Shown: positions 1-11,850 of the stretch, one piece after another
Layout: the number at the start of each line of letters is the position of its first letter
Position numbering within the stretch: position 1 is the stretch's first letter
Source: Paraspadella gotoi
Lineage: Eukaryota; Chaetognatha
Reading direction: 5' to 3'
Length of the DNA stretch: 64,000 bases
NCBI GenBank assembly: GCA_051294375.1
Contig: CM119264.1
Coordinates: forward strand, 26,249,011 to 26,313,010
Position numbers and translations under genes: made by a program
Notes under the pieces: generated by a model
Database searches by the model: none
What the model saw: only the letters and a program-made list of their open reading frames with translations
What the model was told of the DNA's origin: nothing

Positions 1-419
1 TCTCTCTTACTATATAATGAAATAGAAGGAATGCAAGCTTTCAATTAAGAGAAATTTGATATCAACTTAAAAAAAATTCAATATCAAAAAAAGACTTCAG
101 AGAGCCTGTTTTGATCCATGCCATATTGATCCCACTATTAAAAACCGTCAGTATTTTAGCATGGTTTGATGCCAATATAAATTTTTATGAAAAATGTATA
201 AATCATAAAACTTACTTTTGTTGGAAATCTAGGTTGAGCGAAGTTCCCTTTCAAGTGTGACTAAAAACGTGAAAATGAAAGATTGCCAATGCCAAGGATT
301 TTTCAAAACAGGAAAAACATCTTTATACAATTTCAAGCAAGACTGAAAAATTAAAAATTAAAGATTACCAAAGCTAAGGATTTTTTTAATAAGTTTGAGC
401 AAACAATGTTGGATCTGCC

Positions 420-649
420 CACGATCATTTGCGGCAATTAATTATTTAATTAACTATATAAACTAAAATAATAATTTAATTAATAAATTAATTGATTGAT
501 TGAATAAATAATTAATTAATTCATAAATAAATTTATTATTGAATAATTAATTAATAGATAACTAAATAAATTGCTTGATTGAATAATTGATCCCATTAAT
601 AAATTATTTATTAATTAATTGACTAATTGAATAATTAACTGATTAATTA
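420..649. repeat. AT-rich degenerate TTAA/ATTAATTA low-complexity DNA
   Basis: About 230 bp made almost wholly of short TTAAT, ATTAA and TGATTG words. No coding potential is seen here or in the preceding 1-419, which looks like ordinary AT-rich intergenic sequence. Confidence 0.6.
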
Positions 650-1333
650 TTAATTAATACATCTTGCGTCTACATTTAATATAAAAAGAGCATAACCAAT
701 TAGTGAAACAGGTTTTTTGTTTTTTCCATTAAAACTCATTTCCACTCGGACAATTCTATCGAAACTTGATTTCCAGCTTAATCACACACTTACCTACCCA
801 CATACAAAATCTCAAGTCAATAGCCCCGTCTACTCATGAGTAATTGACGTTCAAATAGTGAAATTTATTTTTTTTATTTTTTCCATTTACACTCATTTCC
901 ACTCGCACGATTCCATCAAAACGTCATATCCCGCTCAATCATTCCAATCCATCCATCCAATCACGAGCAATTGGAGTTTTTTGCTGAGGTGAGATGGACA
1001 AACAGACAGACAGATGGATGGACGGAGGGATGGACAGATATCTTTCTTTGCATAATATATCATAATTTGATTTTCTGACATGATATAAGTAAATGCCCAA
1101 CAAGATTGAGGGGGCGGACCGATGGACCAACAAAGTGAATTATAGAGTCGGATCTGCTGATTAATGATCTTAGTTGAAGCCAGTAGACGTGTGATGAGAC
1201 GTCTGAGAATGCTGCTCCGGTTTCTTTGGAAATCGTTGAGTGGAATGAGTTAAAAAAAAAAAAACTGTTTCACTAATTGATTATGCTTCTTTTTCTTTTT
1301 ATATGAAATGTAAATGCAAGATGTATTAATTAA
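650..1333. mobile_element. Foldback element with long terminal inverted repeats, copy A
   Basis: The left end (TTAATTAATACATCTTGC...) from 650 to about 770 recurs in inverse orientation at about 1215-1333, ending GCAAGATGTATTAATTAA. Agreement runs through the middle of the arms, including GTGAAACAG and CACTCATTTCCACTC-type segments. The interior carries degenerate CAGA/GGAC tetranucleotide repeats and no coding frame. This is the architecture of a long-inverted-repeat MITE or foldback element. TTAA-type ends are visible, but the flanks are themselves TTAA-rich, so a target-site duplication cannot be defined. Confidence 0.6.
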
Positions 1334-1498
1334 TTTGAAAAAATCGGCTCGGTTGACTGAACCACTACTTACCTAATACNNNNNNNNNNNNNNNNNNNNN
1401 NNNNATCACGAGCAATTGGAGTTTTTTGCTGAGGTGAGATGGACAAACAGACAGACAGATGGACGGACGGAGGGATGGACAGATATCTNNNNNNNNNN

Positions 1499-1982
1499 AG
1501 TCAATAGCCCCGTCCACTTTTTTTATTTTTTCCATTTACACTCATTTCCACTCGCACGATTCCATCAAAACGTCATATCCCGCTCAATCATTCCAATCCA
1601 TCCATCCAATCACGAGCAATTGGAGTTTTTTGCTGAGGTGAGATGGACGAACAGACAGACAGACGGACGGACGGACGGATGGACAGATATCTTTCTTTGC
1701 ATAATATATCATAATTTGATTTTCTGACATGATATAAGTGAATGCCCAACAAGATTGAGGGGGCGGACCGATGGACCAACAAAGTGAATTATAGAGTCGG
1801 ATCTGCTGATTAATGATCTTAGTTGAAGCCAGTAGACGTGTGATGAGACGTCTGAGAATGCTGCTCCGGTTTCTTTGGAAATCGTTTGAGTGGAAATGAG
1901 TTAAAAAAAAAACCTGTTTCACTAATTGATTATGCTTCTTTTTCTTTTTATATGAAATGTAAATGCAAGATGTATTAATTAA
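1499..1982. repeat. Second, left-truncated copy of the foldback element
   Basis: From AGTCAATAGCCCCG at 1499 this repeats 816-1333 almost base for base, lacking about 40 bp near its left side. It ends at the same inverted-repeat terminus. A third fragment (1405-1488) repeats about 960-1042. All pieces abut N gaps, so the array may be partly an assembly duplication. Confidence 0.7.
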
Positions 1983-2029
1983 TTTGAAAAAATCGGCTCG
2001 GTTGACTGAACCACTACTTACCTAATACT

Positions 2030-2502
2030 TAGTACAGTAGTTCAAATATTTTTTGGCAATTTCATTTAATCTCTGGTTATCGACGTAATTGCAATGTTAA
2101 AATTTCAATGACCGTGAAATTAGAGAAGAAGTATAATATAATATACAATATAATAGTATAATATGTCGATCTATATTCTATGAATTTTCTGTAGGCAGTG
2201 TTTTTCAGGTCAGTGTGTTGTGCTTCATCGTGCGATGTCCATCTTGTCTTTTCAATCTTCTCAGCTTTTTTCGTCACTGCCTCGCTTTTCTCAATGTCGC
2301 TCCTCCTATTTGCCTCGAAACAACAACCGATCAATTTCCCAATTGCCCCCTCTCCCTCTTCACCAACTCAGTCAATTGCATATTCGACGCGCGTTGCCAA
2401 CCCTTGTCCCCGTATCGTCCCAAAGCTGTCCCGTCATTTGTCGACTGGAGGATTCCGCTCGTCCCATTAACCATTCCATCCTTCTCTCTCTCCACCTATT
2501 CA

Positions 2503-2537
<35 letters not shown>

Positions 2538-3239
2538 CCTCACTCCAGCAACCGTATTTCTGAAATCTAGAGTCCAATATTCATTCCAGATCTAGACTAT
2601 CGTCAATGGAGATTGTCACTTTCACCTTTTCCCCTCTCCCTCAAACTTTCTGCTACCTTATTTAGGAAAGGCAGTCTCGAAATTGAGAAATCATTTCTCA
2701 ATTACTGTCCTTCTATAACCGTAACTGATGTAAATCCAGTAGTACTCACGTATATTGTTTTCTTATTCACCTTTTCCTTTTCACCAATTCTCCTTTTTTC
2801 CTAACCAATTTCTATCCATTTCTATTCTGTCATTCCCCTTCCCCCCCCTGTCCCCCTCTCTTCCCCCCCCTGTCCCCCTCTCTTCCCCCCTTCTCCATCT
2901 CCCCCTTTTCCCTCCTCTCGCCTCCCACGTACTATCAAAACATAATGGGCAGTTACTCCTAATGGCGGCTCACATTTTTCCCAGTCGGCGGAGGTCACGT
3001 GGGTTGTCTAGAAAAAAGTGCGAAGGGGGGGAATTTTGACGGGGAAAAGACTGAGGAAAGAGGTCAAGGGGGTACTTTGGAATCGCGAGGGGGGGAGGGG
3101 GTTTAACGGGTGGGTTGTGGGGGTATGGGGAGGAGGTGGTCGAGGGGGTTTGGCGGGGAGGAAAGTTGGAGGGGTCACAAGGGTTGATATACTCGGTCGC
3201 CGCGGTTGCGGACCTGAAATGACGGCCATTAGAGGCAGG
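2030..3239. other. No gene seen: pyrimidine-rich then G-rich intergenic DNA
   Basis: Contains a (TC)n tract at about 2505-2534, a duplicated C-rich unit at 2838-2890 (CCCCCTGTCCCCCTCTCTT twice) and a G-run-rich stretch at 3020-3175. Open frames here cover low-complexity sequence and show no domain-like content. Confidence 0.5.
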
Positions 3240-3240
3240 G

Positions 3241-3260
3241 GGAGAGAGAGGGAAAGAGAG

Positions 3261-3317
<57 letters not shown>
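3241..3317. repeat. (GA)n microsatellite
   Basis: Near-perfect GA dinucleotide run with a few interruptions at its start. Confidence 0.95.
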
Positions 3318-3319
<2 letters not shown>

Positions 3320-3530
3320 TACTAAGGGAGGGAAATAGTGGTTGAAAGTGACGTATTTTCAGAGAGAGAAAGAGGGGACAGGGACGAGAGCCAAAGATAC
3401 TTTTTCTTGCCAAAACGTCCAAAAAATTGCCTCCAAAGAAATATGGGGCTAAAAACAAAAAAAAAAGTCAGATGGAGGAAAAATTTTTTGTTTTTTGTTT
3501 TTCGGAAAATTCTCTCTGTCCATTTCCTGT

Positions 3531-3783
3531 TCTGACGTCACACGTCCTCACGGTCACGTCATCGAATGTTTCCTAGCGCCACGCAACGCTACTCCGGCGC
3601 CACTTTCGCGCAACTCTCGCCTCATTTGAATACCTCCAGCGCCACTTGGCCCTCTCGTCGTCAAAGACGTCATTTTTAGCCATCTAGCGCCGACGAAAAC
3701 GACGACACGACGACGACGACGGCAAAGGCGACAAAAGCGAGGACATTTTCGGTGGCCAGGAGAAGGAGCGACGGCGCGGCTTG
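3531..3783 (+). promoter_or_regulatory. CpG-rich segment with CRE-like sites and a splice donor, possible plus-strand first exon
   Basis: Free of microsatellites and CpG-rich. It holds a palindromic TGACGTCA (CRE/ATF type) at 3533, further GACGTCA-like sites near 3560 and 3665, and four spaced copies of a (A/G)GCGCC core, two followed by ACTT. It ends at CTTG followed by GTAAGTGTGAG, a strong plus-strand donor; more donor-like GTAAGT sequences follow at about 3866, 4112 and 4130. This could be a promoter with a noncoding first exon of a gene running right. No coding exon on that strand could be confirmed, and it lies beyond the likely 3' end of the Ig gene. Confidence 0.3.
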
Positions 3784-4138
3784 GTAAGTGTGAGAAAAGT
3801 CGGCGTTGGCCGCGAGTAAGAAAGGTGAGGTTGGTGATTTGAGGAATGATTGAAAAAACTTTGGGGTAAGTTTACAAATCAAAGTGAAACATGGAAATAA
3901 AAAAAGGAGAGAAAATGTTTCCTTCTTTTTTGCTGTTTTGTCCTCGTTTCCTTATTCTCTTTTTGATATTTTTCATGTCATTTTTCTTTCCCCTTTTCAT
4001 TTCGATCTATTTATATTAATATATTTATATCAATAGCTGTCAAAACAATAATTTTTTAAACGAATGAATTTATATCATCCGGAGGAAGAGGACCTAAGCT
4101 TCAGGGATGTCAGTGTAAGTCCAAATTTGGGTAAGTAG

Positions 4139-4381
4139 TCAGCGTTGGCGTCGGCGTTGGGTCGCTCGAAGCGGCAATGGCGGCGGCTGCTGTGTCGGCG
4201 GCATCATGCTCTGAGCCGGCAGCGGCGGCGGTCCGTCGGCCGCTGCGGCGTCGGTCTCTGCGGCGGCGTTGGCGGCCAATTTTTCCCCTTCAGCGTCTCC
4301 GTCGAACCGGAAGTGAGATAAGGGGACCAACGACCTCAGAGGCGAAACTCCTTGGCGTCCCCGGGAAATGTCCAATGATTC
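4139..4381 (-). CDS. Candidate terminal exon B: proline-rich C-terminus
   Basis: In phase 0 with exon 10, 80 codons and a TGA stop follow the acceptor CCGAGGAAG, giving a 675-residue protein. The peptide starts E-S-L-D-I-S-R-G-R-Q, has an acidic/alanine-rich middle (D-G-D-A-E-G-E-K) and a proline-rich end with P-P-P-L-P-A-Q and P-P-P-L-P-L-R. The last contains P-x-x-P-x-R, the class II SH3-ligand pattern, which is common in receptor tails. The pyrimidine tract before the acceptor consists of a 21-bp repeat. The GC content is like the other exons and the composition protein-like. No clear polyadenylation signal was found downstream. Confidence 0.42.
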   Translation of the reverse strand, partial: ESLDISRGRQGVSPLRSLVPLSHFRFDGDAEGEKLAANAAAETDAAAADGPPPLPAQSMMPPTQQPPPLPLRATQRRRQR

Positions 4382-4398
4382 CTTCCTCGGGTTGAAAA

Positions 4399-4462
4399 GG
4401 GAAAAGTGGGGATAAAATGGGGAAAAGTGGGGATAAAATGGGGAAAAGTGGGGATAAAATGG
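4399..4462. repeat. 21-bp tandem repeat, three copies
   Basis: Unit GGGGATAAAATGGGGAAAAGT. Read on the minus strand it forms the pyrimidine tract in front of candidate terminal exon B. Confidence 0.8.
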
Positions 4463-4649
4463 GGATAAAATTGGAAATGGGGAGCAGGGGGCAAAGGCTG
4501 AACAGGGGGAGGAAGAGGAGGGAAAAGGGGGCCAATAAGGTAGTCCACCAGTTTTCCCCCATTATGAACCCCACCAATTTTAGTATGGTCCTTTTTTTGG
4601 CCACATTTTTAAAAAGTGCACCATTTGAAGTTAAATTCTGAGTTAGTTT

Positions 4650-4860
4650 TGAAGTTTAAAGCTTAGGTAAGGGTTGAGAGAATGGGATTTGGTTACGGGA
4701 TTAGGAATGGTCCGATGGAGATGAAGTTGAGGATTTGGTTAAAAAGCCTTGATTAAAGATTATTGTTAAGGATTAAGGTTAGGGGGAATACGGTTAGGGA
4801 GTTAGATTAGGGATTAGGGGTTTGGATTTGGGATTAGGTTAGGGTTAGGGATTAACAAAA
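4650..4860. repeat. Degenerate GGATTAGGGTTA-type repeat
   Basis: Words such as GGATTAGG, GGTTAGGG and GTTAGGGATTA recur without exact periodicity, densest at 4780-4860. A similar stretch lies at 19560-19740. It resembles decayed interstitial telomere-like sequence or an AG-rich minisatellite. Confidence 0.5.
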
Positions 4861-4967
4861 AAACTAAGAACAAAAAAACTCGGACTACATCGTTACAGCA
4901 GCCGTCGCCTCCTTTACAGCTTCGGTTAAGAACTTCCCCGTTTACTTTACTGTCGCCGCCAAAATCG

Positions 4968-5015
4968 TTAAAAATCCTTGAGCGTCGGAATTCGCTTCCG
5001 CGGGGGGGCGACGCC
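4968..5015 (-). CDS. Candidate terminal exon A: short basic C-terminus
   Basis: In phase 0 with exon 10, this 48-nt segment encodes G-V-A-P-P-R-K-R-I-P-T-L-K-D-F and a TAA stop, giving a 610-residue protein. The acceptor AACCGGAAG lies at the end of an almost pure pyrimidine tract of about 250 nt (minus strand). The sequence is GC-rich like the other exons. The short basic P-P-R-K-R-I-P tail is plausible but too short to be decisive. No AATAAA was seen close behind it. It competes with candidate B; alternative use of both is possible. Confidence 0.3.
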   Translation of the reverse strand, partial: GVAPPRKRIPTLKDF

Positions 5016-5027
5016 CTTCCGGTTGGA

Positions 5028-5290
5028 GGCGGAAGAGGAAGAGGAAAATGAGGGAGGAGGAGGAGGAGGTAGAAGAGAGAAGAAGGTGGAGGGGAAGGAA
5101 AAGGAAGAGGAGGAAGAAAAGGGGAAAGAGGTTTGGGAAAGTGAAGGAAGAAAAAGAGGAGAAAAAGGTAAGGGAGAGGAAGAGGAGGAAAGAGGAAGAG
5201 AGGGTGGGAGAAGGGAAAGGGGGAGGAGAAGAAGTGAGGGAGGAAAAAGATGAGGAAGAAGATGATTCACAGGGGAGAAGAAAAGAAAGA
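5028..5290. repeat. Long polypurine tract
   Basis: About 260 bp almost entirely G and A on the plus strand (GGAAGA, GAGGAGG words). On the minus strand it is an exceptionally long pyrimidine tract ending at candidate acceptor A. The lengthy frames on both strands are compositional artefacts. Confidence 0.85.
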
Positions 5291-5439
5291 GGAACGACAC
5301 CTTCAATTTTTAATTCATTTTCCCTTCGCGTGAAAACCTTGAAACGTGTTTTTATTTTTAACTTCTTGTACATTGAAAGACATAAAGAAACAGATTTACG
5401 GGATCGACAAAAACAAATAAGGGGAAAAAAATGATCTAT

Positions 5440-7173
<1,734 letters not shown>

Positions 7174-7346
7174 CCGACTTTAAAATAGAGTCATATTTCG
7201 TGGAGGAGGCATTTCAAAAATGAGAAAAAAAGAATTGAGAACAATTTTAGCCAGAAAGACCGACTCCTGATATTATTGTTTGTTCCATCAATTCAATCAA
7301 CGACAACAGAGACGAAGCGAATGAATAAAAAGGAGAGCGAACTCAC

Positions 7347-7555
7347 CAGGTTGAACGGCTGAACGGGAATTGGATCGTGATATCGCATGAGCGTCTCTCC
7401 GCCATCGAGGACTCCGTTGACGCCCATTCCGAGACCGACGCCGCCGACGCCGCCGACGCCGACGCCGTCCATCATGACGTCACCGGTGGCGTTGTATCCG
7501 CCGCGCGCCGCCGCCGCGTAGCGAACTTGATAGAGGGTCATGTAGTCGACTTCGC
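7347..7555 (-). CDS. Coding exon 10: cytoplasmic tail with a tyrosine motif
   Basis: Encodes codon 526 to residue 595 (starts phase 1, ends phase 0). The acceptor is CCATTCGCAG and the donor GTGAGT. The peptide starts G-E-V-D-Y530-M-T-L-Y534-Q-V-R-Y538. V528-x-Y530-x-x-L533 matches both the ITIM consensus and the YxxPhi sorting motif; this is inference, since such short motifs also occur by chance. A glycine/valine/methionine-rich linker of repeated G-V-G units follows, then M-R-Y-H-D-P-I-P-V-Q-P-F-N-L. The low-complexity part probably grew by slippage of (GCC/GAC) triplets. The frame is open beyond the donor, but the consensus GTGAGT and loss of protein-like content favour splicing. Confidence 0.8.
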
Positions 7556-7727
7556 CTGCGAATGGGGAGGGTGGCCAATCAAGTAATCCATCATTGAGAT
7601 CCGTAAGTAGATTGATCAAGGGAAAGTCGGAAGGACTTGTCACTGCTATACTCCATGGCAATTAGGGGAAAAAAATGTAGTTTCACTTAAATCCAGCTAA
7701 AAAACACAAATATTAAGATTTTAGTAT

Positions 7728-7852
7728 TTAATGAAATTGGTACAACCAATATATAATATATTGGTCGTCCGTACCAATTTCATAAAAAAAAAAAAAAAAT
7801 CACCTTGGACAGGCTATATCTTAATGACTTAATCACTCCTACAAGATAAACA
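7728..7852 (+). repeat. Dispersed repeat, copy 1
   Basis: AAATTGGTACAACCAATATA, then TTGGACAGGCT and CTCCTACAAGATAA, recur in inverse orientation at 14195-14330. An internal palindrome (TTGGTACAACCAATATA / TATATTGGTCGTCCGTACC) sits at its left end. This looks like a short interspersed element of unknown class. Confidence 0.5.
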
Positions 7853-8204
7853 AGGGGGATAATGTTTTTTAACTGTTTCAATTGTGTAAAAGGAGCGCTT
7901 CATTAAATATTATATCGCGGAATACTTTAATTGTAGACCGAGCTAACATCAAAATATAAAGAGCTGACTGTTACGTAGTCCATTTCTGTGTTTGACTACC
8001 TCGGTACAATAACGGTTCAAACGTGAAAGCATAATCCCCCAATGAAACGCCAAACGATGTTGTAGATCCATACGTTCTCGGATCTTCTTTCGGCCATAAA
8101 CATCCATCGCAAAGTCACGTGACCAGAAGGCGATGGAAAAACCTTTTCCGGTCGCGCGATTCCTCGTTATCTCCTCGACAAATCACATCCATTCGCGCGT
8201 GAAC

Positions 8205-8212
8205 AGAGAGAG

Positions 8213-8292
<80 letters not shown>
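8205..8292. repeat. (GA)n microsatellite
   Basis: Long GA run, 65 bp before the opposite-sense (CT)n run at 8357. Confidence 0.95.
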
Positions 8293-8295
<3 letters not shown>

Positions 8296-8353
8296 AAAAT
8301 CCATTTGCCTTCTGAACTTATTAGATTTTCCCTCAGGTGCGAGCCTTGCCATC

Positions 8354-8462
<109 letters not shown>

Positions 8463-9178
8463 TTTTGTGTCTGTCTCTCCCTGGGCGTGTTTTACGATCA
8501 TATTCCCAGAGACTGCTGAGCTAATAATCGTTAACTCTGGAGTCTTCTTAGTCGAAGGCCGTTTGTGAGGACGACCTTGTCTTTGCGGTGAATCATTGGC
8601 GCTTGCTTATGGCATATGCAAGACCTATTTTAAACACAAAAATTGACAGTCAATTCATGTTCAACAAAAAATTAGGTTGAGAGAGAGAAAATTTATAACT
8701 TTAATGGGTCATCTAATATTTATTCATACGTACGGATTCAGTAGTAGATTCTCCGTATCTTCAGATATTTCCTTTTTTTTCTTTACTTTTTTAGAAAAAT
8801 ATTGCCTCAACAGTCGATTTAAATAAAATATTACAATTTAAAAAATATAACAGTCCTTATGAGAAATCAAATCTTGACTTAAGGCTGGAAGATCCAATTA
8901 CTCTAAACGACGTAGACCCTAACGAGCGTCAACTTTAATCGAATAACCTCCAGATGGCATGCGCGTAGCATAGTCGGATTGTCCTGATGAACCTGCGTCT
9001 CGAAAACGTTAACGAAAAAAAAAAAGATCATCAAACTTTCTCCGACAAATAAAGGACGATCGACAAACTGCTGATGTTATGCAAGACAGAAATACTTCTA
9101 AGCTCGAGTCAGAGAGATAGAGAGCGAGAGGGATCCTTATTTATCCAGTTCGCGATAAACATTCCTTTTCGGGATGAA

Positions 9179-9294
<116 letters not shown>

Positions 9295-9596
9295 CTTTAT
9301 CCCCCAACAACCGATGTTCCATTGTTTTTGTCCCCCTGTCTCTCATTCTGTTTATGATATAACGACCGTAGTATCCGCTGGTTCCCCCCCCGCAGATTTT
9401 GGTTTTTCTTTTTATCTTCTCTCTCTTTTCTCGCTTTTTTTTTTTCTTTATCTTTTTTTTGCCCTTTTTTTTTGTGCCTTTTGTTTTTTTAATCTCCTTT
9501 TGTTTTTTCTCCGCGTTTCCTTGTTTTCCTCTCATCCTTTTTTCATTTCCCTCGTCAATTCTCGAAACTCGTTGTTGGTCGAAAGGAGAATAAACG

Positions 9597-9725
9597 AAGG
9601 CGGCGGCGGAAGCGGCCGCTGCGGCGGCGGCGGCGGCGGCTACGGTAAACGGAGAGGCGGCGATAGCGGCGGCGGCAGTTAGCCGGAATGGCGGCGGCGG
9701 CAGTTAGCCGGAATGGCGGCGGTTG
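9597..9725. repeat. (CGG)n-rich triplet repeat with an internal duplication
   Basis: GGC/CGG triplets with interruptions. A unit containing GGCAGTTAGCCGGAATGG occurs twice in tandem near 9673-9717. It lies in the intron between exons 9 and 10. Confidence 0.85.
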
Positions 9726-10257
9726 TTGTGAATGTGGTTGCTTTAGCCAGATTGAGGTTTGATTGGTTTAGAGGGATTGCAGTTAATTCCTGTGGAGTTT
9801 GGAGTCTGGTCAGGTTGCGGTTGGATACTGGATAGTGCGTCGGGATAGCGGTATTGAAGAGTGAAGACGGATGCTATGTCGGCGTTGGTGACGGGATTGA
9901 AGGTTTGTCTCCTGCTTTAATTCTTGTAACAGTTTTTCGAAGCCAAATAATTATGGGAAAGAAATAACCCAATGTTTCGAGGATGTATGAATTTGGAAAG
10001 TTGTTTTCATTATTTCTGAACGATTCTTGCCAGTTCGAGCACCGTTTGTTCTGAGCTTTCCCTTGACTTTAAGCAGTGATTTTCAATTTTTCACAAACGC
10101 AAAAAATACTTATCGTATTGTATTGTTCATAGCAGTTTTAGCGCTATGTGAATTTTTTTCAATCACCGACACGGAGTCACTGAATCCCCGAAAAGTTGAT
10201 TCGACATTCACATTTTGACCAACAGCACTTCACTCTCCTTCTGAATTCACAACTCAC

Positions 10258-10404
10258 CCGGCGATTTGGGCGCGGCCATCATGTGAGACCCGGCGGCGCC
10301 GGCGCCGAAGATGAGGCCGCGTTTGTGAAGTGAAGAGACGATGAGGATGACGAGAAGTGAAATGACGAGGACGCAGACGCCGGCGATCACCCACGTAACT
10401 CGAC
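10258..10404 (-). CDS. Coding exon 9: transmembrane helix and juxtamembrane tail
   Basis: Encodes codon 477 to the first base of codon 526 (phase 1 on both sides, 147 nt). The acceptor is TTCCGATCACAG and the donor GTGAGT. A hydrophobic helix of about 22 residues (W481 to L502, rich in V, I and L) is followed at once by H-K-R, the stop-transfer charge pattern of a single-pass protein with its N-terminus outside. A glycine/alanine-rich juxtamembrane segment then ends M-M-A-A-P-K-S-P-G. The class I topology fits the signal peptide of exon 1. Confidence 0.88.
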
Positions 10405-11097
10405 CTGTGATCGGAAGGGTGGGAATCGAATTTTAATGAAGGTTTTTTCGGTCGGCCGTTTGTCTGTCGTCCGGTTGGTCCATTGGTCGATCAGTCTTTA
10501 AAAGCATCATTCGTCTGAAAAATCTTCGTGAATGTAAGTTTTGTACGAAAAGGACCATTGAAGAAATAGCGCAGGCGCAAAATTTATTTCAATTAATATT
10601 CTAAAAAATATATTTTGCAGAAAAATTATATAAAATATCTAATGAAAATTTCGAAAAAAAACCTCAACAAATCTAAATCCTCTCCAACCCATCAACCCCC
10701 CCCCCAAAAAAAAACCAGAAAAAAACAGACCCCGACGTTTCCTGTTTTTTTGTTGATCTCCAAATCGTGCGCGAGGAATAAGATCACCCAACGATCAGAA
10801 AAAAATCGCTCAAGGATAAAAAAAACACAATTCACAATTGGATTTTATTTCCGGTGATTGAAAATAAAAGAGAAAGGACGTCGAATAGAGAGGGGGGGAG
10901 TAAAGGGAGGTGGAGAGTGTTAGAAGAAAGAATCTTAGGGGAAAGAAAAGAGGGGTTTTTTTTTTGTTGTGGAGGAAAAAAAAAGAGAAAGCGAATCGGA
11001 ATCCCAGGGTAGAAAAACGCTTCTTTCGATTTCCTTGTTTTGATGAGTTTTGAAAGTTCAATGTAACCACAACACGCCAACAAAAGGGAGCGAGAGA

Positions 11098-11101
11098 CGA
11101 G

Positions 11102-11134
<33 letters not shown>

Positions 11135-11153
11135 NNNNNNNNNNNNNNNNNNN

Positions 11154-11187
<34 letters not shown>
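11098..11187. repeat. (GAC)n microsatellite spanning a gap
   Basis: ACG/GAC triplets on both sides of a 19-base N gap (11135-11153). Translations with arginine runs are artefacts. Confidence 0.9.
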
Positions 11188-11675
11188 TGGCTTAACGGAG
11201 AGCGGTCGTGCACCGTGGCGGAATTGGCTTGGTCAAGGGTTTCTTGACCGGAATGTCTGAGATTCGTTATTACAAACAAAATTTAAAATTTTATTGCAAA
11301 AAAAATAAAACTGTTTTTATTTCAATTTTCAGTTACGTAATTTATGAATCAGTTTTTGGTAATTGAAATAAATTAAGTCGACGAAGATATTTCTAGCAAC
11401 AACGACAACGAAAACGACGACGACAAAGACGACGTATATTTCCCAAGACAACGAAAAATCAAAACAAAAACAAAAGAAAGTAAAAAGGAAAAAAAAAGAA
11501 ATTTCCAGACGGACACAAATTATTCAAGAGTCAATAAAGGCGCGAAAAGGTTCCCATCGCTTTCTGCCGGACGCGGAGGCAATAATAGCGAGCGATACGA
11601 ATTCAACGTCAAATCGGGTAAGAGTTTCACTTCTAGGAGCTTCCCCCCCCCCGATTAATTTTCACAGTAAGTTAG

Positions 11676-11850
11676 TCTTTTCGTCCGTCGGGACGTCCGT
11701 TTGTCCGCGCTAAAATCTGTTCGTCTGTGCGCCCTTACATCCATTCATCCGTCTGTTTGTCCGACCACTTTTAATTCGTTGGTCCGCTCATCTTCTCGTC
11801 CCAACGTCCGTCCGTCCGTCCGTCCGTCCGACCGATCGTGAGTCCGTCCG
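11676..11850. repeat. Degenerate GTCC tetranucleotide repeat
   Basis: CGTCCGTC, TTGTCCG and CATCCGTC-type words ending in a perfect (CCGT)n block near 11810-11830. Related degenerate stretches occur at 10440-10500, 22925-22975 and 43160-43420. Confidence 0.7.

Noticed and set aside
2970-3458. 162-codon minus-strand frame
   Set aside because: Runs through the (GA)n tract and C-rich DNA; composition-driven and without domain content.
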